Assembly: GCA_964367905.1 (NCBI GenBank)
Contig: CAYIZP010000012.1
Span: 10,645 to 74,644, forward strand
Direction of reading: 5' to 3'
Length of the DNA: 64,000 nucleotides
Source of the DNA: CAUPWF01 sp964367905
GTDB lineage: Bacteria > Bacillota > Clostridia > Lachnospirales > Lachnospiraceae
Below the pieces are notes generated by a model that was not told where the DNA came from, made no database searches, and saw only the letters and a program-made list of their open reading frames with translations. Below are positions 41,433-50,547 of the stretch, piece after piece; position 1 is the first letter of the stretch, and the number at the start of each line of letters is the position of its first letter. The translations under genes and the position numbers were made by a program.

Positions 41433-42524
41433 TTAGTTTAATCTATCCCGACTTTGTTCTCTTGCAACCATCACAGCAAATGCTGTGATCAGTGGTAAAT
41501 ATTTTTCTTCCCTAACATGTAAGGCAAAATTATCAAAGACAATATTATGAGTTGTAATGTTAAATCGATCTGCAATCGTACCAATCGTTTTATCATCTAG
41601 TTTCACAATATAATTCACACCCACTTTATCATTTATACTTTTCACTTCAAATATTCCTTCATCTGTTTTCATAAGGAATTGATCAAACATAATATTAATC
41701 TTCTGCTCAAATGAGGCATATTTATTTCCATACAAATAAAAGTCATAATGATCATTTAAATGTAATAGCCTCTTTGTCATCTTGAATATCTCTTCATTTG
41801 TTTCTATATCTCTCAATTGAAAGCTCTTTAATGGATATGTAGCCTCGATTTCATATATTGGATTCCCCTCATAATCATAGAGATAAAATACTTTACCCGT
41901 TAAACTAAAATCTTCATCAAATTGATAAATCCTTCCAGTATTTTCCTCCAATGCAAATGATTCTACAACATTTGTTTCGTGAAATATCTGTAATACTTGA
42001 AAAATATCTGGCAATGCACTCTGTGCAAGCAAGGAATAGCAAATCATTTCCTCATCAGAAGTAAAATCAATTTCTTTCACCTCTCTATTTATTCTCCATA
42101 ACTCAGATTCTGGCCCTTTAATCCAAGCCGAAGAAGGGCACTGACTGAAATAAAAGTGATTGAATAATTTGTATAGATACAAAAAATCGCCATTTTCGGT
42201 AGGTCCGAAAATCAAACTGTTTCCTTTGACCCACTTCACTTGACCTAGCCAAGGAGCACCCAAGACAGACTCCTGATCCTTAAAAGCATGATAAAAATCT
42301 TCTACAGATTTCCCCCTATTGCTCTTCATTCTTCTGATAGAGCTTACGGAATTATTGTATGTTTTATCACTCGAAGAAATAAAAATAACACAACCAACCG
42401 CCATAACGATTGTTGCTAAAATCATTATCAATACTTCAAGTTTTGCTCCATTACCGATATAGAACAGCCAAATTGATACAAGGACAATTAGTGCCCCTGT
42501 AATTTTCATTACAATATTTTTCAT
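41433..42524 (-). CDS. Membrane protein with C-terminal LURP-one/tubby-like domain
   Basis: 363 residues from the ATG with AGGA eight bases upstream; two earlier ATGs are possible. Two membrane segments lie near residues 5-25 and 30-48. A unique region follows, then from about residue 210 a series of strands (FYLYDYEGNPIYEIEA, SFQLRDIETNEEIFKM, FEVKSINDKVGVNYIVK) that fits the LURP-one/DUF567 fold, a tubby-like barrel. A similar fold in other proteins acts as a membrane-tethered lipid or ligand sensor. Function unknown. Confidence 0.65.
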   Translation of the reverse strand: MKNIVMKITGALIVLVSIWLFYIGNGAKLEVLIMILATIVMAVGCVIFISSSDKTYNNSVSSIRRMKSNRGKSVEDFYHAFKDQESVLGAPWLGQVKWVKGNSLIFGPTENGDFLYLYKLFNHFYFSQCPSSAWIKGPESELWRINREVKEIDFTSDEEMICYSLLAQSALPDIFQVLQIFHETNVVESFALEENTGRIYQFDEDFSLTGKVFYLYDYEGNPIYEIEATYPLKSFQLRDIETNEEIFKMTKRLLHLNDHYDFYLYGNKYASFEQKINIMFDQFLMKTDEGIFEVKSINDKVGVNYIVKLDDKTIGTIADRFNITTHNIVFDNFALHVREEKYLPLITAFAVMVAREQSRDRLN

Positions 42525-42613
42525 TGAATTCATCCTAATAATCATCCTTCTTATTCCTTAATAATCCCCATGGTATTTTGAATTTTATACGGGTATGCCC
42601 CTTCAGCTTAATA

Positions 42614-43564
42614 TCATCGTTGAAACATTTTTAGCCGCACTTGTTTTAATAATGTAACACTCTGATCCATTTTACTTTGATCTTTCTCATTTAAAGGTAG
42701 TTCGATGATTTCTTTTACCCCTTGAGAAGTGACAATCGCAGGCACTCCAATATATACATCATCTTGTCTATACTGTCCTTCTAAATAACAAGAAATTGTA
42801 AATATAGCATGTTCATCATTTAAAATTGCCTCTACTAAACGATTCAATGTCATTCCTATGGCATAATAAGTTGCTTTTTTTCTTGAAATAATTTCATAAG
42901 CTGCTTGCTTTACATCATTATGAATGGCCTCTAATTCACACAATGTACATTCTCTTCCTTCCATATATTGTGCTAATTTTTTTACTCCTACGTAGGCGTG
43001 TTCCCACGGAACAAAGGAGGAATCACCATGCTCCCCTAATATATATGCATGGATGTTTTTAGAAGAAATATCTAAGTGCTTTCCTACTAGATATCGTAAA
43101 CGAGCTGTATCTAACATAGTACCTGTTCCAATTACTTTTTGAGATGGTAATCCGGAAGCTTTCCATGCTTCATATGTCAATATATCAACAGGATTTCCTG
43201 CTACAATAATAATGCCATCAAATCCACTCGTCATAATGTTAGCTGTAATCTCTTTCATCATTGCAATATTACGAGCAGCTAAATCTAGACGCGATTCCCC
43301 TTCTTTTTGCGGAAATCCTGCCGTAATAACAATAACATCACTATTTCTACATTCACTATAATCCCCTGCTCTGACATCCATTTGATATTTTGCATAAGGC
43401 ATACCGTGATTTAAATCCATTGCTTCTCCGATAGATTTGTCTTTATTAATATCAATTAAGACTAACTCATCTACTCCCCCTGTATTCACTAAAGAATACG
43501 CCATAGACATCCCAACAAATCCAGTACCAATCAATACTACTTTTTTCGTATCTATTTTTTTCAT
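42614..43564 (-). CDS. ldh: L-lactate dehydrogenase
   Basis: Reduces pyruvate to L-lactate and regenerates NAD+ in fermentation. 316 residues from the ATG two bases after the rlmD stop. The NAD loop GTGFVGMS is near residue 13. The specificity loop AGFPQKEGESR carries the Gln typical of lactate rather than malate dehydrogenases. The catalytic His is in GEHGDSSFVPW, and GTGTMLDTARLR is conserved. The ribosome site AAAGGA lies in the end of rlmD, which implies coupling. Confidence 0.94.
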   Translation of the reverse strand: MKKIDTKKVVLIGTGFVGMSMAYSLVNTGGVDELVLIDINKDKSIGEAMDLNHGMPYAKYQMDVRAGDYSECRNSDVIVITAGFPQKEGESRLDLAARNIAMMKEITANIMTSGFDGIIIVAGNPVDILTYEAWKASGLPSQKVIGTGTMLDTARLRYLVGKHLDISSKNIHAYILGEHGDSSFVPWEHAYVGVKKLAQYMEGRECTLCELEAIHNDVKQAAYEIISRKKATYYAIGMTLNRLVEAILNDEHAIFTISCYLEGQYRQDDVYIGVPAIVTSQGVKEIIELPLNEKDQSKMDQSVTLLKQVRLKMFQR

Positions 43565-43566
43565 AA

Positions 43567-44943
43567 TTAATCCTTTCTTTGTAATGTCATTTTCGCCACA
43601 GATTCTGTGTGTACTGTGTGAGGAAACATATCGCACGGTGTCACCTCTTCCAATCCATATCCATGCTCTCTCAGGTATTTCACATCTCTTGCTAGTGTCG
43701 CCGAATCACAACTCACATATACAATTCTCTTTGGCTGCATCTCTATCATAGTTTCAAGTAAGCTTTCTTCGCACCCCTTTCGCGGTGGATCTACTACGAT
43801 AACATCTGCCGATACTTGATTCTCTTCATATTCTCTTGGCAATACCTCTTCCGCTTTTCCTACGAAAAATTCCACATTACTAATATCGTTAATCTGAGCA
43901 TTATTTCTTGCGTCTTCGATTGCTTGCGGTATAATTTCTACCCCATACACTTTTTTTGCCTTCTGTGCTAGAAACAGTGAGATTGTTCCAATTCCACAAT
44001 ACAGGTCCCAAACTATTTCTTCTCCTGTCAATGCAGCATATTCTAATGCCTTCTCATATAATTTCTTTGTTTGAATTGGATTCACCTGATAGAACGACAA
44101 GGGTGAAATCTGATATTTTACATCACCAATATAATCCGTAATATATGCTCTACCTGAGATCACATCGTAAGACTCTCCCATAATTACATTGGTATTTTTC
44201 TTATTCACACTAGAGGTAATACTTGTCATTCCCTCTAGCTTGTTCAGTCTCTCTACGATAATCTCGCTCTTTGGCAATGTATTTCCATTGATAACAAAAC
44301 ACACCATAATCTCACCAGTTATAAACCCATAGCGGATGAGTACATGTCGAAGAAGTCCTTTGCCTGTTGACTCATCGTAGGTCGATATCCCTTGCTCTCG
44401 TATAAACTCTAGCACAAGTTCTAATACTGACTTGTTGATTTCTTTGCCAATTGCACAATCTAGATTGGAAATAATAGAATGCGTGCGCCCTGCATAGAAT
44501 CCTGTAATAATGGTTCCATCTCTATCTGTGCCAAATGGAAACTGCGCTTTGTTGCGATATTGCCACGGCTTCTCCATCCCAATAATTGGTTTCATCACTT
44601 GCTCTAGCTCGTCCTCTGAAACACCACCAATGCGTCGCAAGTTGTTGTAGACCTTTTTCCACTTAAAATCTAACTGCTTGGTATAATCCATTTCTTGAAT
44701 CTGGCATCCCCCACACTGTTTTGCGACTGGACATCTAGGCTCCATGCGATACTTTGATGGTTTAATCACTCGCATCAGCCTTCCAAACCCATAAGACTTC
44801 TGTACTTTGGTAATCTTGACCTCAGCCACATCTCCTATCATTGCATCTTTAACAAAGATTGGAAAGCCTTCCGACTTTCCAATTCCCTCTCCGTTCATTC
44901 CAATATCTATAATTTCTAATTCTACTATTTCATTCTTCTTCAT
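43567..44943 (-). CDS. rlmD: 23S rRNA (uracil-5-)-methyltransferase, RlmD/RumA family
   Basis: Makes 5-methyluridine in 23S rRNA with S-adenosylmethionine. 458 residues with an N-terminal TRAM domain (residues 1-60). Iron-sulfur ligands are in CPVAKQCGGCQ plus a later Cys (CAIGKE). The Rossmann domain carries DLYCGIGTISLFLA, DPPRKGCEE and catalytic Cys in YVSCDSATLARD. Firmicutes often have two such genes with different target uridines (U747, U1939), so the exact site is uncertain. Third gene of the unit that starts with the HtrA-like gene. Confidence 0.9.
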   Translation of the reverse strand: MKKNEIVELEIIDIGMNGEGIGKSEGFPIFVKDAMIGDVAEVKITKVQKSYGFGRLMRVIKPSKYRMEPRCPVAKQCGGCQIQEMDYTKQLDFKWKKVYNNLRRIGGVSEDELEQVMKPIIGMEKPWQYRNKAQFPFGTDRDGTIITGFYAGRTHSIISNLDCAIGKEINKSVLELVLEFIREQGISTYDESTGKGLLRHVLIRYGFITGEIMVCFVINGNTLPKSEIIVERLNKLEGMTSITSSVNKKNTNVIMGESYDVISGRAYITDYIGDVKYQISPLSFYQVNPIQTKKLYEKALEYAALTGEEIVWDLYCGIGTISLFLAQKAKKVYGVEIIPQAIEDARNNAQINDISNVEFFVGKAEEVLPREYEENQVSADVIVVDPPRKGCEESLLETMIEMQPKRIVYVSCDSATLARDVKYLREHGYGLEEVTPCDMFPHTVHTESVAKMTLQRKD

Positions 44944-44958
44944 CGTTTCTCTCGTTTC

Positions 44959-45900
44959 CTAGCCCTTAGTTTTTCGTAGGTTGGATTCGAAGATACGGTT
45001 GAATCCTAACCAATCTGTCGTTTCTTTTCCTTTGAAGATTTCTGTCAATGTCTGTATTTTGGCATCTGCATTATCTGCAAGGTTCAAGGCTAACGCCTCT
45101 GCCAGAGCTGGTTTCTTCGGTGAACCATATTCATACTCGCCATGATGCGCCACAATGCAGTGTTTTAATTCGTCTGCTAAGGTAGGAGGGAATCCGTCAA
45201 TGCTTCGAATTGCTGTACTCGCCATCTCTACCCCAATTACAATATGTCCTAACAGTTGCCCAGCATCTGTATAGTCGTTATCTGGGAACTTCGAGAGCTC
45301 TTTTGTCTTCCCAATATCGTGATATAATGCCGCTGTATATAATAAATCACGGTTGAAGATTTCATAATTATCGGTAAAATACTGGCACATCTTTAGGATG
45401 CTTACTGTATGTTCTAACAATCCACCCGCGAATCCGTGGTGTACAGATTTCGCTGCAGAATGTTCTTGGAACAGTTCTATAAAATCTGGATCATTCACAT
45501 AGTAGAACTCTACGGCTTGTTTCAGATAAGTATTCTCTATCTGCCCGATATAACCTAGAAGTTGTTGGTACATCTCGCTTACATTTTTCTCTGTTGTCGG
45601 CATGTAGTCTGCCACATTGTATTCTGAACTTCCCGCCACACGCAATTGCTTGATATTCATCTGTAGTGTTCCATTATAACTGATGACCTCACCCATGACA
45701 TCTATGAAGTCCTTTTCTGAATAGTCCGCGATTCCTTGCGAATTTGGATCCCATACCTTTCCATCTAATGTACCTGTCATATCCTGTAATATCAGGTTAT
45801 CATATGGTTTTCCATTGCGTGTTTCCGCACTTCTCTTTCCCTTGCATAAATAAATTTCTCTTATTGTTTCGCCTTCTCGCAAACTGCTAATATATTTCAT
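44959..45900 (-). CDS. yhaM: 3'-5' exoribonuclease YhaM
   Basis: 313 residues. An N-terminal OB-fold domain (residues 1-110; TGTLDGKVWDP) is followed by an HD domain with GGLLEHTVSILKMC, YHDIGKTKEL and CIVAHHGEYEYGSP, which supply the metal ligands. This is the standard YhaM build. The enzyme helps degrade RNA in Firmicutes. It is followed by rlmD after 15 bases. Confidence 0.93.
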   Translation of the reverse strand: MKYISSLREGETIREIYLCKGKRSAETRNGKPYDNLILQDMTGTLDGKVWDPNSQGIADYSEKDFIDVMGEVISYNGTLQMNIKQLRVAGSSEYNVADYMPTTEKNVSEMYQQLLGYIGQIENTYLKQAVEFYYVNDPDFIELFQEHSAAKSVHHGFAGGLLEHTVSILKMCQYFTDNYEIFNRDLLYTAALYHDIGKTKELSKFPDNDYTDAGQLLGHIVIGVEMASTAIRSIDGFPPTLADELKHCIVAHHGEYEYGSPKKPALAEALALNLADNADAKIQTLTEIFKGKETTDWLGFNRIFESNLRKTKG

Positions 45901-45957
45901 TTTCTTCTTCCTATCTAAACTAAGTTTCTTTGTTTCTTAAGTCTTATATATGTTTGA

Positions 45958-47292
45958 TTATTCCTTACTTCCAACTGTCACTTCGAATTCCACCTCGACA
46001 TATCCCTCCGCGCCTTGTCTTTCCACAATAATCTCAATACTTTCGTCTACTGTAGTAGCAAGCAGCTGATTTCGATACATCTGTTGATTTACCACTTCCA
46101 CTCCATCTACTTCCATGATTTTATCCCCAATTTTTATTCCCGCCTGCATTGCTGGAGAATCAACTTCAATTTCTTGTACATAGAGTCCTGCTTCGAGTTC
46201 ATTCGTCTCACTTTCTTTTACGCTTACACCAATTCCTTTTATGCCTAAGTATGGTACTGATTTTCCATTTGACATTAATTCGATATCATCTTTGAATCTT
46301 GAAATCCCTAATGCGGAAATCGCACCTTCATTTAATCCACTTAGCAAATCTTCCTGAATCAAGCCTATGATTTCGCCTTGTAAGTTCACCAATACCCCCG
46401 TTCCACTTTCTACGCTTGGAATATCTGTGGAAATCAGCTCAAAGGATCCATCTATCATATTTATGGTATTTCTCACCGAACTAACAACTCCGTATGCCAG
46501 ACCACTTTCATAAGCAAATTGGTTTCCGAGGGCTATCACAAAATCGCCTTGCTGCATGCTATTTGAATTTCCCAAGGTCGCCATGACTAGATTCTCTGTT
46601 CCTACCATTTCTTTTGGTAAGCTCAGAATCGCGTACCCTGTATTTTTATCCTGCATCTTAATCGTCGCCTCATATTCATTCCCTACCATTTCCACCATGA
46701 TTAAATCACCCTCGTGCAAATGATTCATTGGAACTAATACCAAAATCTCGGTCGATGTACTAGCTATCATGATTCCAGTCGATTGTTTTTGATTAATCTC
46801 TGCATTGGTAAGGTCATATGATTCTTGCACAACTTCATTTTGATCCACACTGTGTACGATTACCAAGCTTTTCGATGCATTCAATGAAACATCATACAGA
46901 AGCTGTCCCATCTTATCAACATCTTCAATCGTCCACTCTATCTCCAATAGTTCTTGTTCATCTCCCCCATCAGATTCTGCCAATCCATCACCTTGACCAT
47001 TTCCATCACTTGGTGTTTTCTCTTCTTCAGCAGGTATTTCTTCCTCCTTCTCTTCTTCGGAATTTTCCGCATCCTCATCTTCTGGAATCTGAATCGTCTC
47101 TTCCTCTTCAATAGAAGCCCTGATCTGTGGTTGCATCCAAACAAACGCCACACTCGCGGACACTCCAAAAACCAGCCCCATAATCGCAGCCACAGCTATG
47201 TATAATAAGATTCTCTTTTTATTCCATCTTCCTTGTTTCACTCGTTCTTGTAAGAATGAAAATTCTTCTTTTGGTTCTTGTCCATCACCCAT
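45958..47292 (-). CDS. Membrane-anchored HtrA/DegP-like protein with PDZ domain, catalytic residues lost
   Basis: 444 residues from the ATG with AAAGGAGA seven bases upstream. A cytoplasmic start and one membrane segment (near 28-50) are followed by a very acidic linker (about 55-110), a trypsin-like fold (about 120-320) and a PDZ domain (about 325-444, VDSPAMQAGIKIGDKIMEVDG). The fold is recognised from VALGN-like IALGNQFAY, GVVSSVRNTIN and LVNLQGEIIGLIQ. Where active HtrA has GNSGG the protein reads ESGTG, placing Gly at the catalytic Ser, and TDLAVL reads TGYAIL, losing the Asp. It is probably a binding or sensing protein, not a protease. First gene of the unit leading to ldh. Confidence 0.82.
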   Translation of the reverse strand: MGDGQEPKEEFSFLQERVKQGRWNKKRILLYIAVAAIMGLVFGVSASVAFVWMQPQIRASIEEEETIQIPEDEDAENSEEEKEEEIPAEEEKTPSDGNGQGDGLAESDGGDEQELLEIEWTIEDVDKMGQLLYDVSLNASKSLVIVHSVDQNEVVQESYDLTNAEINQKQSTGIMIASTSTEILVLVPMNHLHEGDLIMVEMVGNEYEATIKMQDKNTGYAILSLPKEMVGTENLVMATLGNSNSMQQGDFVIALGNQFAYESGLAYGVVSSVRNTINMIDGSFELISTDIPSVESGTGVLVNLQGEIIGLIQEDLLSGLNEGAISALGISRFKDDIELMSNGKSVPYLGIKGIGVSVKESETNELEAGLYVQEIEVDSPAMQAGIKIGDKIMEVDGVEVVNQQMYRNQLLATTVDESIEIIVERQGAEGYVEVEFEVTVGSKE

Positions 47293-47340
47293 AAACAATC
47301 TCCTTTAATTCTCTCGATATAGGCTGTTTCTTCAAATAAT

Positions 47341-47369
47341 AGTATACATTATAGATTTCTTCTTTTCAA
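47341..47369 (-). promoter_or_regulatory. Promoter of the htrA-like/yhaM/rlmD/ldh unit
   Basis: Minus-strand TTGAAA and TATACT with a 17-base spacer, about 50 bases before the ATG. It lies in the divergent region shared with mutS2. Confidence 0.7.
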
Positions 47370-47449
47370 CTGATAGATTATAGGTTAGAATAGAACTTAT
47401 ATAAATATTATCATTTTTATGATGAATCAATAGAAATTTCGAGGTAATT

Positions 47450-49822
47450 ATGAACAAAAAAACATTTCAAAAGCTAGAATTTGATAAAATCATAGATTTT
47501 TTGGTCGCAAGTGCATCTTCCCCAAGTGGACAAAAATTGTGTCAAAACCTAATTCCTAGTACAAGCCTTAGCCTAATCGAGAGTATGCAGTCTCAAACTG
47601 CGGACGCTTTTTCCAGACTTGTTAAGAAGGGGAGAATTTCATTTAGCGGGAGTTATCCCGTTGAAAGCTCTCTGAAACGATTAGAGATTGGTGGTGCTCT
47701 TACGATTAGTGAGTTGCGTAACATCTGCAAACTTCTCGAAGTAACCAATCGTGTAAAGACTTATGGCAATCGAGAAAATGCTGATTTAGAAGAGGATAGT
47801 CTAGATTTCATGTTCCAACAGCTGGACCCACTAAAGCTTATTACAACAGAAATCAATCGCTGCATTCTGGATGATGACGAAATCAGTGATGATGCAAGTT
47901 CTACATTGAAGCATATTCGCCGTTCCATTCAGCTTACCAATGATCGAATTCACTCCTCACTGAACACTCTGGTAAATGGTTCGCTACGAACATATTTGCA
48001 AGATGCACTAATCACAATGCGCGGAGATCGCTATTGCGTACCTGTAAAATCAGAATATCGCAATCAAGTTCCTGGAATGGTACACGATCAATCCTCTTCA
48101 GGCTCTACTTTATTTATTGAACCAATGGCAATTGTCAAACTCAACAATGACTTGAAGGAACTATTTGGGAAAGAGCAAGATGAAATCGAAGTGATTTTGG
48201 CACGACTCAGCGAGGATACTGCTCCATACATCAACGAGATTCGTACAAATTTCGAAGTACTTACGGAGCTTGATTTTATATTTGCAAGAGGTAATTTGGC
48301 AGTTTCTATGAATGCATCCAAACCTATATTCAACGGAGATGGACGCATCCATATTCGTCAGGGACGCCATCCTCTACTTGACAAGAAAACCGTTGTCCCA
48401 ATCACTGTAACTCTTGGGGATCAGTTTCATCTACTGATTATCACTGGTCCAAACACAGGCGGTAAAACAGTGTCCTTGAAGACTGTAGGACTATTCACCC
48501 TAATGGGGCAGGCGGGACTTCATATCCCTGCCTTGGATCGTTCCGAATTGGCAGTGTTTCAAGATGTCCATGCAGATATCGGCGACGAGCAAAGTATTGA
48601 ACAGAGTTTAAGTACATTTTCCTCTCATATGACCAATATTGTATCGTTTTTGGAGAAAGTTACTCATAATTCACTCGTGCTCTTTGATGAGTTGGGTGCT
48701 GGAACTGACCCAACCGAAGGTGCAGCCTTGGCAATTGCCATTTTATCCTATTTACACAAGAAACGTGTGCGCACAATGGCAACCACTCATTATAGTGAAT
48801 TAAAGGTATACGCCCTGTCCACAACCGGTGTAGAAAACGCTAGTTGTGAATTTGATGTTGCCACCCTACGCCCGACTTACCGTCTACTAATCGGGATTCC
48901 TGGTAAGAGTAATGCTTTTGCAATATCAAGCAAACTAGGATTACCAAGTTATATTATAGAAGATGCGAAGAATCATCTTAGTGAGCAAGAAGAATCTTTC
49001 GAAGATGTTCTTTCTACCCTAGAAGAAAATCGAAGAATCATCGAATTAGAGAAGAAAGAAATCGAGGATTACAAAAAACAGATTGCCTCCCTCAAATCTG
49101 TTCAAGCAGATAAGCAAGAAAAGATCGAGTTACAAAAAGAGCGAATTCTGAATGAAGCGAAAGAAAAGGCCAATGAAATTTTGCGCGAAGCCAAAAATGT
49201 CGCAGATGAGACTATGAAGAATTTTCGCAAGTTCGGAAATCAACATATTTCTGCTGCCGACATGGAAAAGGAACGAGAACGACTTCGTTCTCAGATGAAG
49301 AAAAATGAGCCTCGCAGTAGCCTCCAAAAGCCTCAATCCAAAAGGGAATACAAGGCTTCCGACTTTAAGCTCGGAGAATCCGTTCGCGTTCTTAGTATGA
49401 ACCTAACAGGAACTATTAGCACCCTACCAGATGCCAGAGGAAATTGCTTCGTTCAAATGGGAATTCTTCGATCACAAGTAAATATCTCTGATCTAGAAAT
49501 CATAGATACACCGACTGCGAATCAAAAGCAGACTGCAAAAATTACAACTGGAAAGCTGAATCTCAGTAAGGCAATGAACATTCGTCCTGAAATCAACCTT
49601 CTTGGCAAAACTGTCGATGAAGCGCTAGGAGAATTGGACAAATACCTAGACGATGCATATCTCTCTCATATCAACCCTGTTCGAATTGTTCACGGCAAAG
49701 GAACTGGCGCATTGAGAAAGGGAATTCATGAATACCTGAAACGACTCAAGTATGTGAAATCATATCGTCTTGGTGAATTTGGCGAAGGCGATGCTGGAGT
49801 CACCGTTGTAGAATTTAAATAA
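47450..49822 (+). CDS. mutS2: MutS2 family ATPase/endonuclease
   Basis: 790 residues. MutS core domains without the mismatch-recognition domain, then the ATPase with Walker A GPNTGGKTVSLKT near residue 335, LVLFDELGAGTDPTEGA and TTHYSELK. A long coiled coil follows (about 515-630), then a KOW-like segment and a C-terminal Smr domain (VDEALGELDKYLDDA, HGKGTGALRKGI). In Firmicutes MutS2 rescues collided ribosomes and affects recombination. The length and all parts are normal. Confidence 0.95.
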   Translation: MNKKTFQKLEFDKIIDFLVASASSPSGQKLCQNLIPSTSLSLIESMQSQTADAFSRLVKKGRISFSGSYPVESSLKRLEIGGALTISELRNICKLLEVTNRVKTYGNRENADLEEDSLDFMFQQLDPLKLITTEINRCILDDDEISDDASSTLKHIRRSIQLTNDRIHSSLNTLVNGSLRTYLQDALITMRGDRYCVPVKSEYRNQVPGMVHDQSSSGSTLFIEPMAIVKLNNDLKELFGKEQDEIEVILARLSEDTAPYINEIRTNFEVLTELDFIFARGNLAVSMNASKPIFNGDGRIHIRQGRHPLLDKKTVVPITVTLGDQFHLLIITGPNTGGKTVSLKTVGLFTLMGQAGLHIPALDRSELAVFQDVHADIGDEQSIEQSLSTFSSHMTNIVSFLEKVTHNSLVLFDELGAGTDPTEGAALAIAILSYLHKKRVRTMATTHYSELKVYALSTTGVENASCEFDVATLRPTYRLLIGIPGKSNAFAISSKLGLPSYIIEDAKNHLSEQEESFEDVLSTLEENRRIIELEKKEIEDYKKQIASLKSVQADKQEKIELQKERILNEAKEKANEILREAKNVADETMKNFRKFGNQHISAADMEKERERLRSQMKKNEPRSSLQKPQSKREYKASDFKLGESVRVLSMNLTGTISTLPDARGNCFVQMGILRSQVNISDLEIIDTPTANQKQTAKITTGKLNLSKAMNIRPEINLLGKTVDEALGELDKYLDDAYLSHINPVRIVHGKGTGALRKGIHEYLKRLKYVKSYRLGEFGEGDAGVTVVEFK

Positions 49823-49845
49823 TCCAAACATATAAGGGGAAAATT

Positions 49846-50547
49846 ATGGTTACAAAACAAAAAATATTAATTGTTGATGATGATGAAAATATAGCAGATT
49901 TGATTTCTTTATACTTAGAAAAAGAATGCTTTGAAACAAAGATGGTTCATAACGGAGAGGAGGCCATTGAAGCCTTTCACAGCTATCACCCGAATCTCAT
50001 CTTGCTAGACTTGATGCTTCCTGGCATCGATGGCTACCAAGTCTGCCGTGAAATCCGTACTACTTCAAACACTCCTATCATTATGCTATCCGCCAAAGGA
50101 GAAGTTTTTGACAAGGTTCTGGGATTGGAACTAGGTGCAGATGACTATATGTTAAAACCGTTTGATTCTAAGGAACTTGTCGCCAGAGTAAAAGCCGTTC
50201 TACGACGCTATCAGCCTGTAAAACACGAGCAACCTACCGAGTCGAAAGGCAAGGTAGTGGAATATGAAGGAATTACGATTAATTTGACCAATTATTCTGT
50301 TGTTTGTGATCAGGAAACCGTCGAAATGCCACCAAAAGAATTGGAACTTCTATACTTCCTAGCCGCTTCACCTAATCAAGTATTTACCAGAGAGCAGCTG
50401 CTAGACCAGATTTGGGGCTATGAATACATCGGTGATACTAGAACGGTTGATGTGCACATTAAGCGTTTGCGCGAGAAAATCAAAGACCACTCACAATGGT
50501 CTATCGGAACTGTTTGGGGAATTGGATATAAATTTGAGGTGAAATAA
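49846..50547 (+). CDS. OmpR/PhoB family response regulator
   Basis: 233 residues. The receiver has VDDDE, phosphorylated Asp in LILLDLMLPGID near residue 55 and Lys in LKPFD. The winged helix (about 130-233) ends SIGTVWGIGYKFEVK. Its stop codon overlaps the kinase ATG (TAATG). It starts 23 bases after mutS2, so it may be read through from it. Confidence 0.94.
   Translation: MVTKQKILIVDDDENIADLISLYLEKECFETKMVHNGEEAIEAFHSYHPNLILLDLMLPGIDGYQVCREIRTTSNTPIIMLSAKGEVFDKVLGLELGADDYMLKPFDSKELVARVKAVLRRYQPVKHEQPTESKGKVVEYEGITINLTNYSVVCDQETVEMPPKELELLYFLAASPNQVFTREQLLDQIWGYEYIGDTRTVDVHIKRLREKIKDHSQWSIGTVWGIGYKFEVK

Noticed and set aside
42614..43564. Malate dehydrogenase
   Set aside because: The specificity loop has Gln (FPQKEGESR) where malate dehydrogenases have Arg, so lactate dehydrogenase is preferred.
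46818..47205. Frames on both strands over the acidic linker of the HtrA-like gene
   Set aside because: Low-complexity GAA/GAG-rich coding sequence gives long open frames in other phases. No independent start signals.
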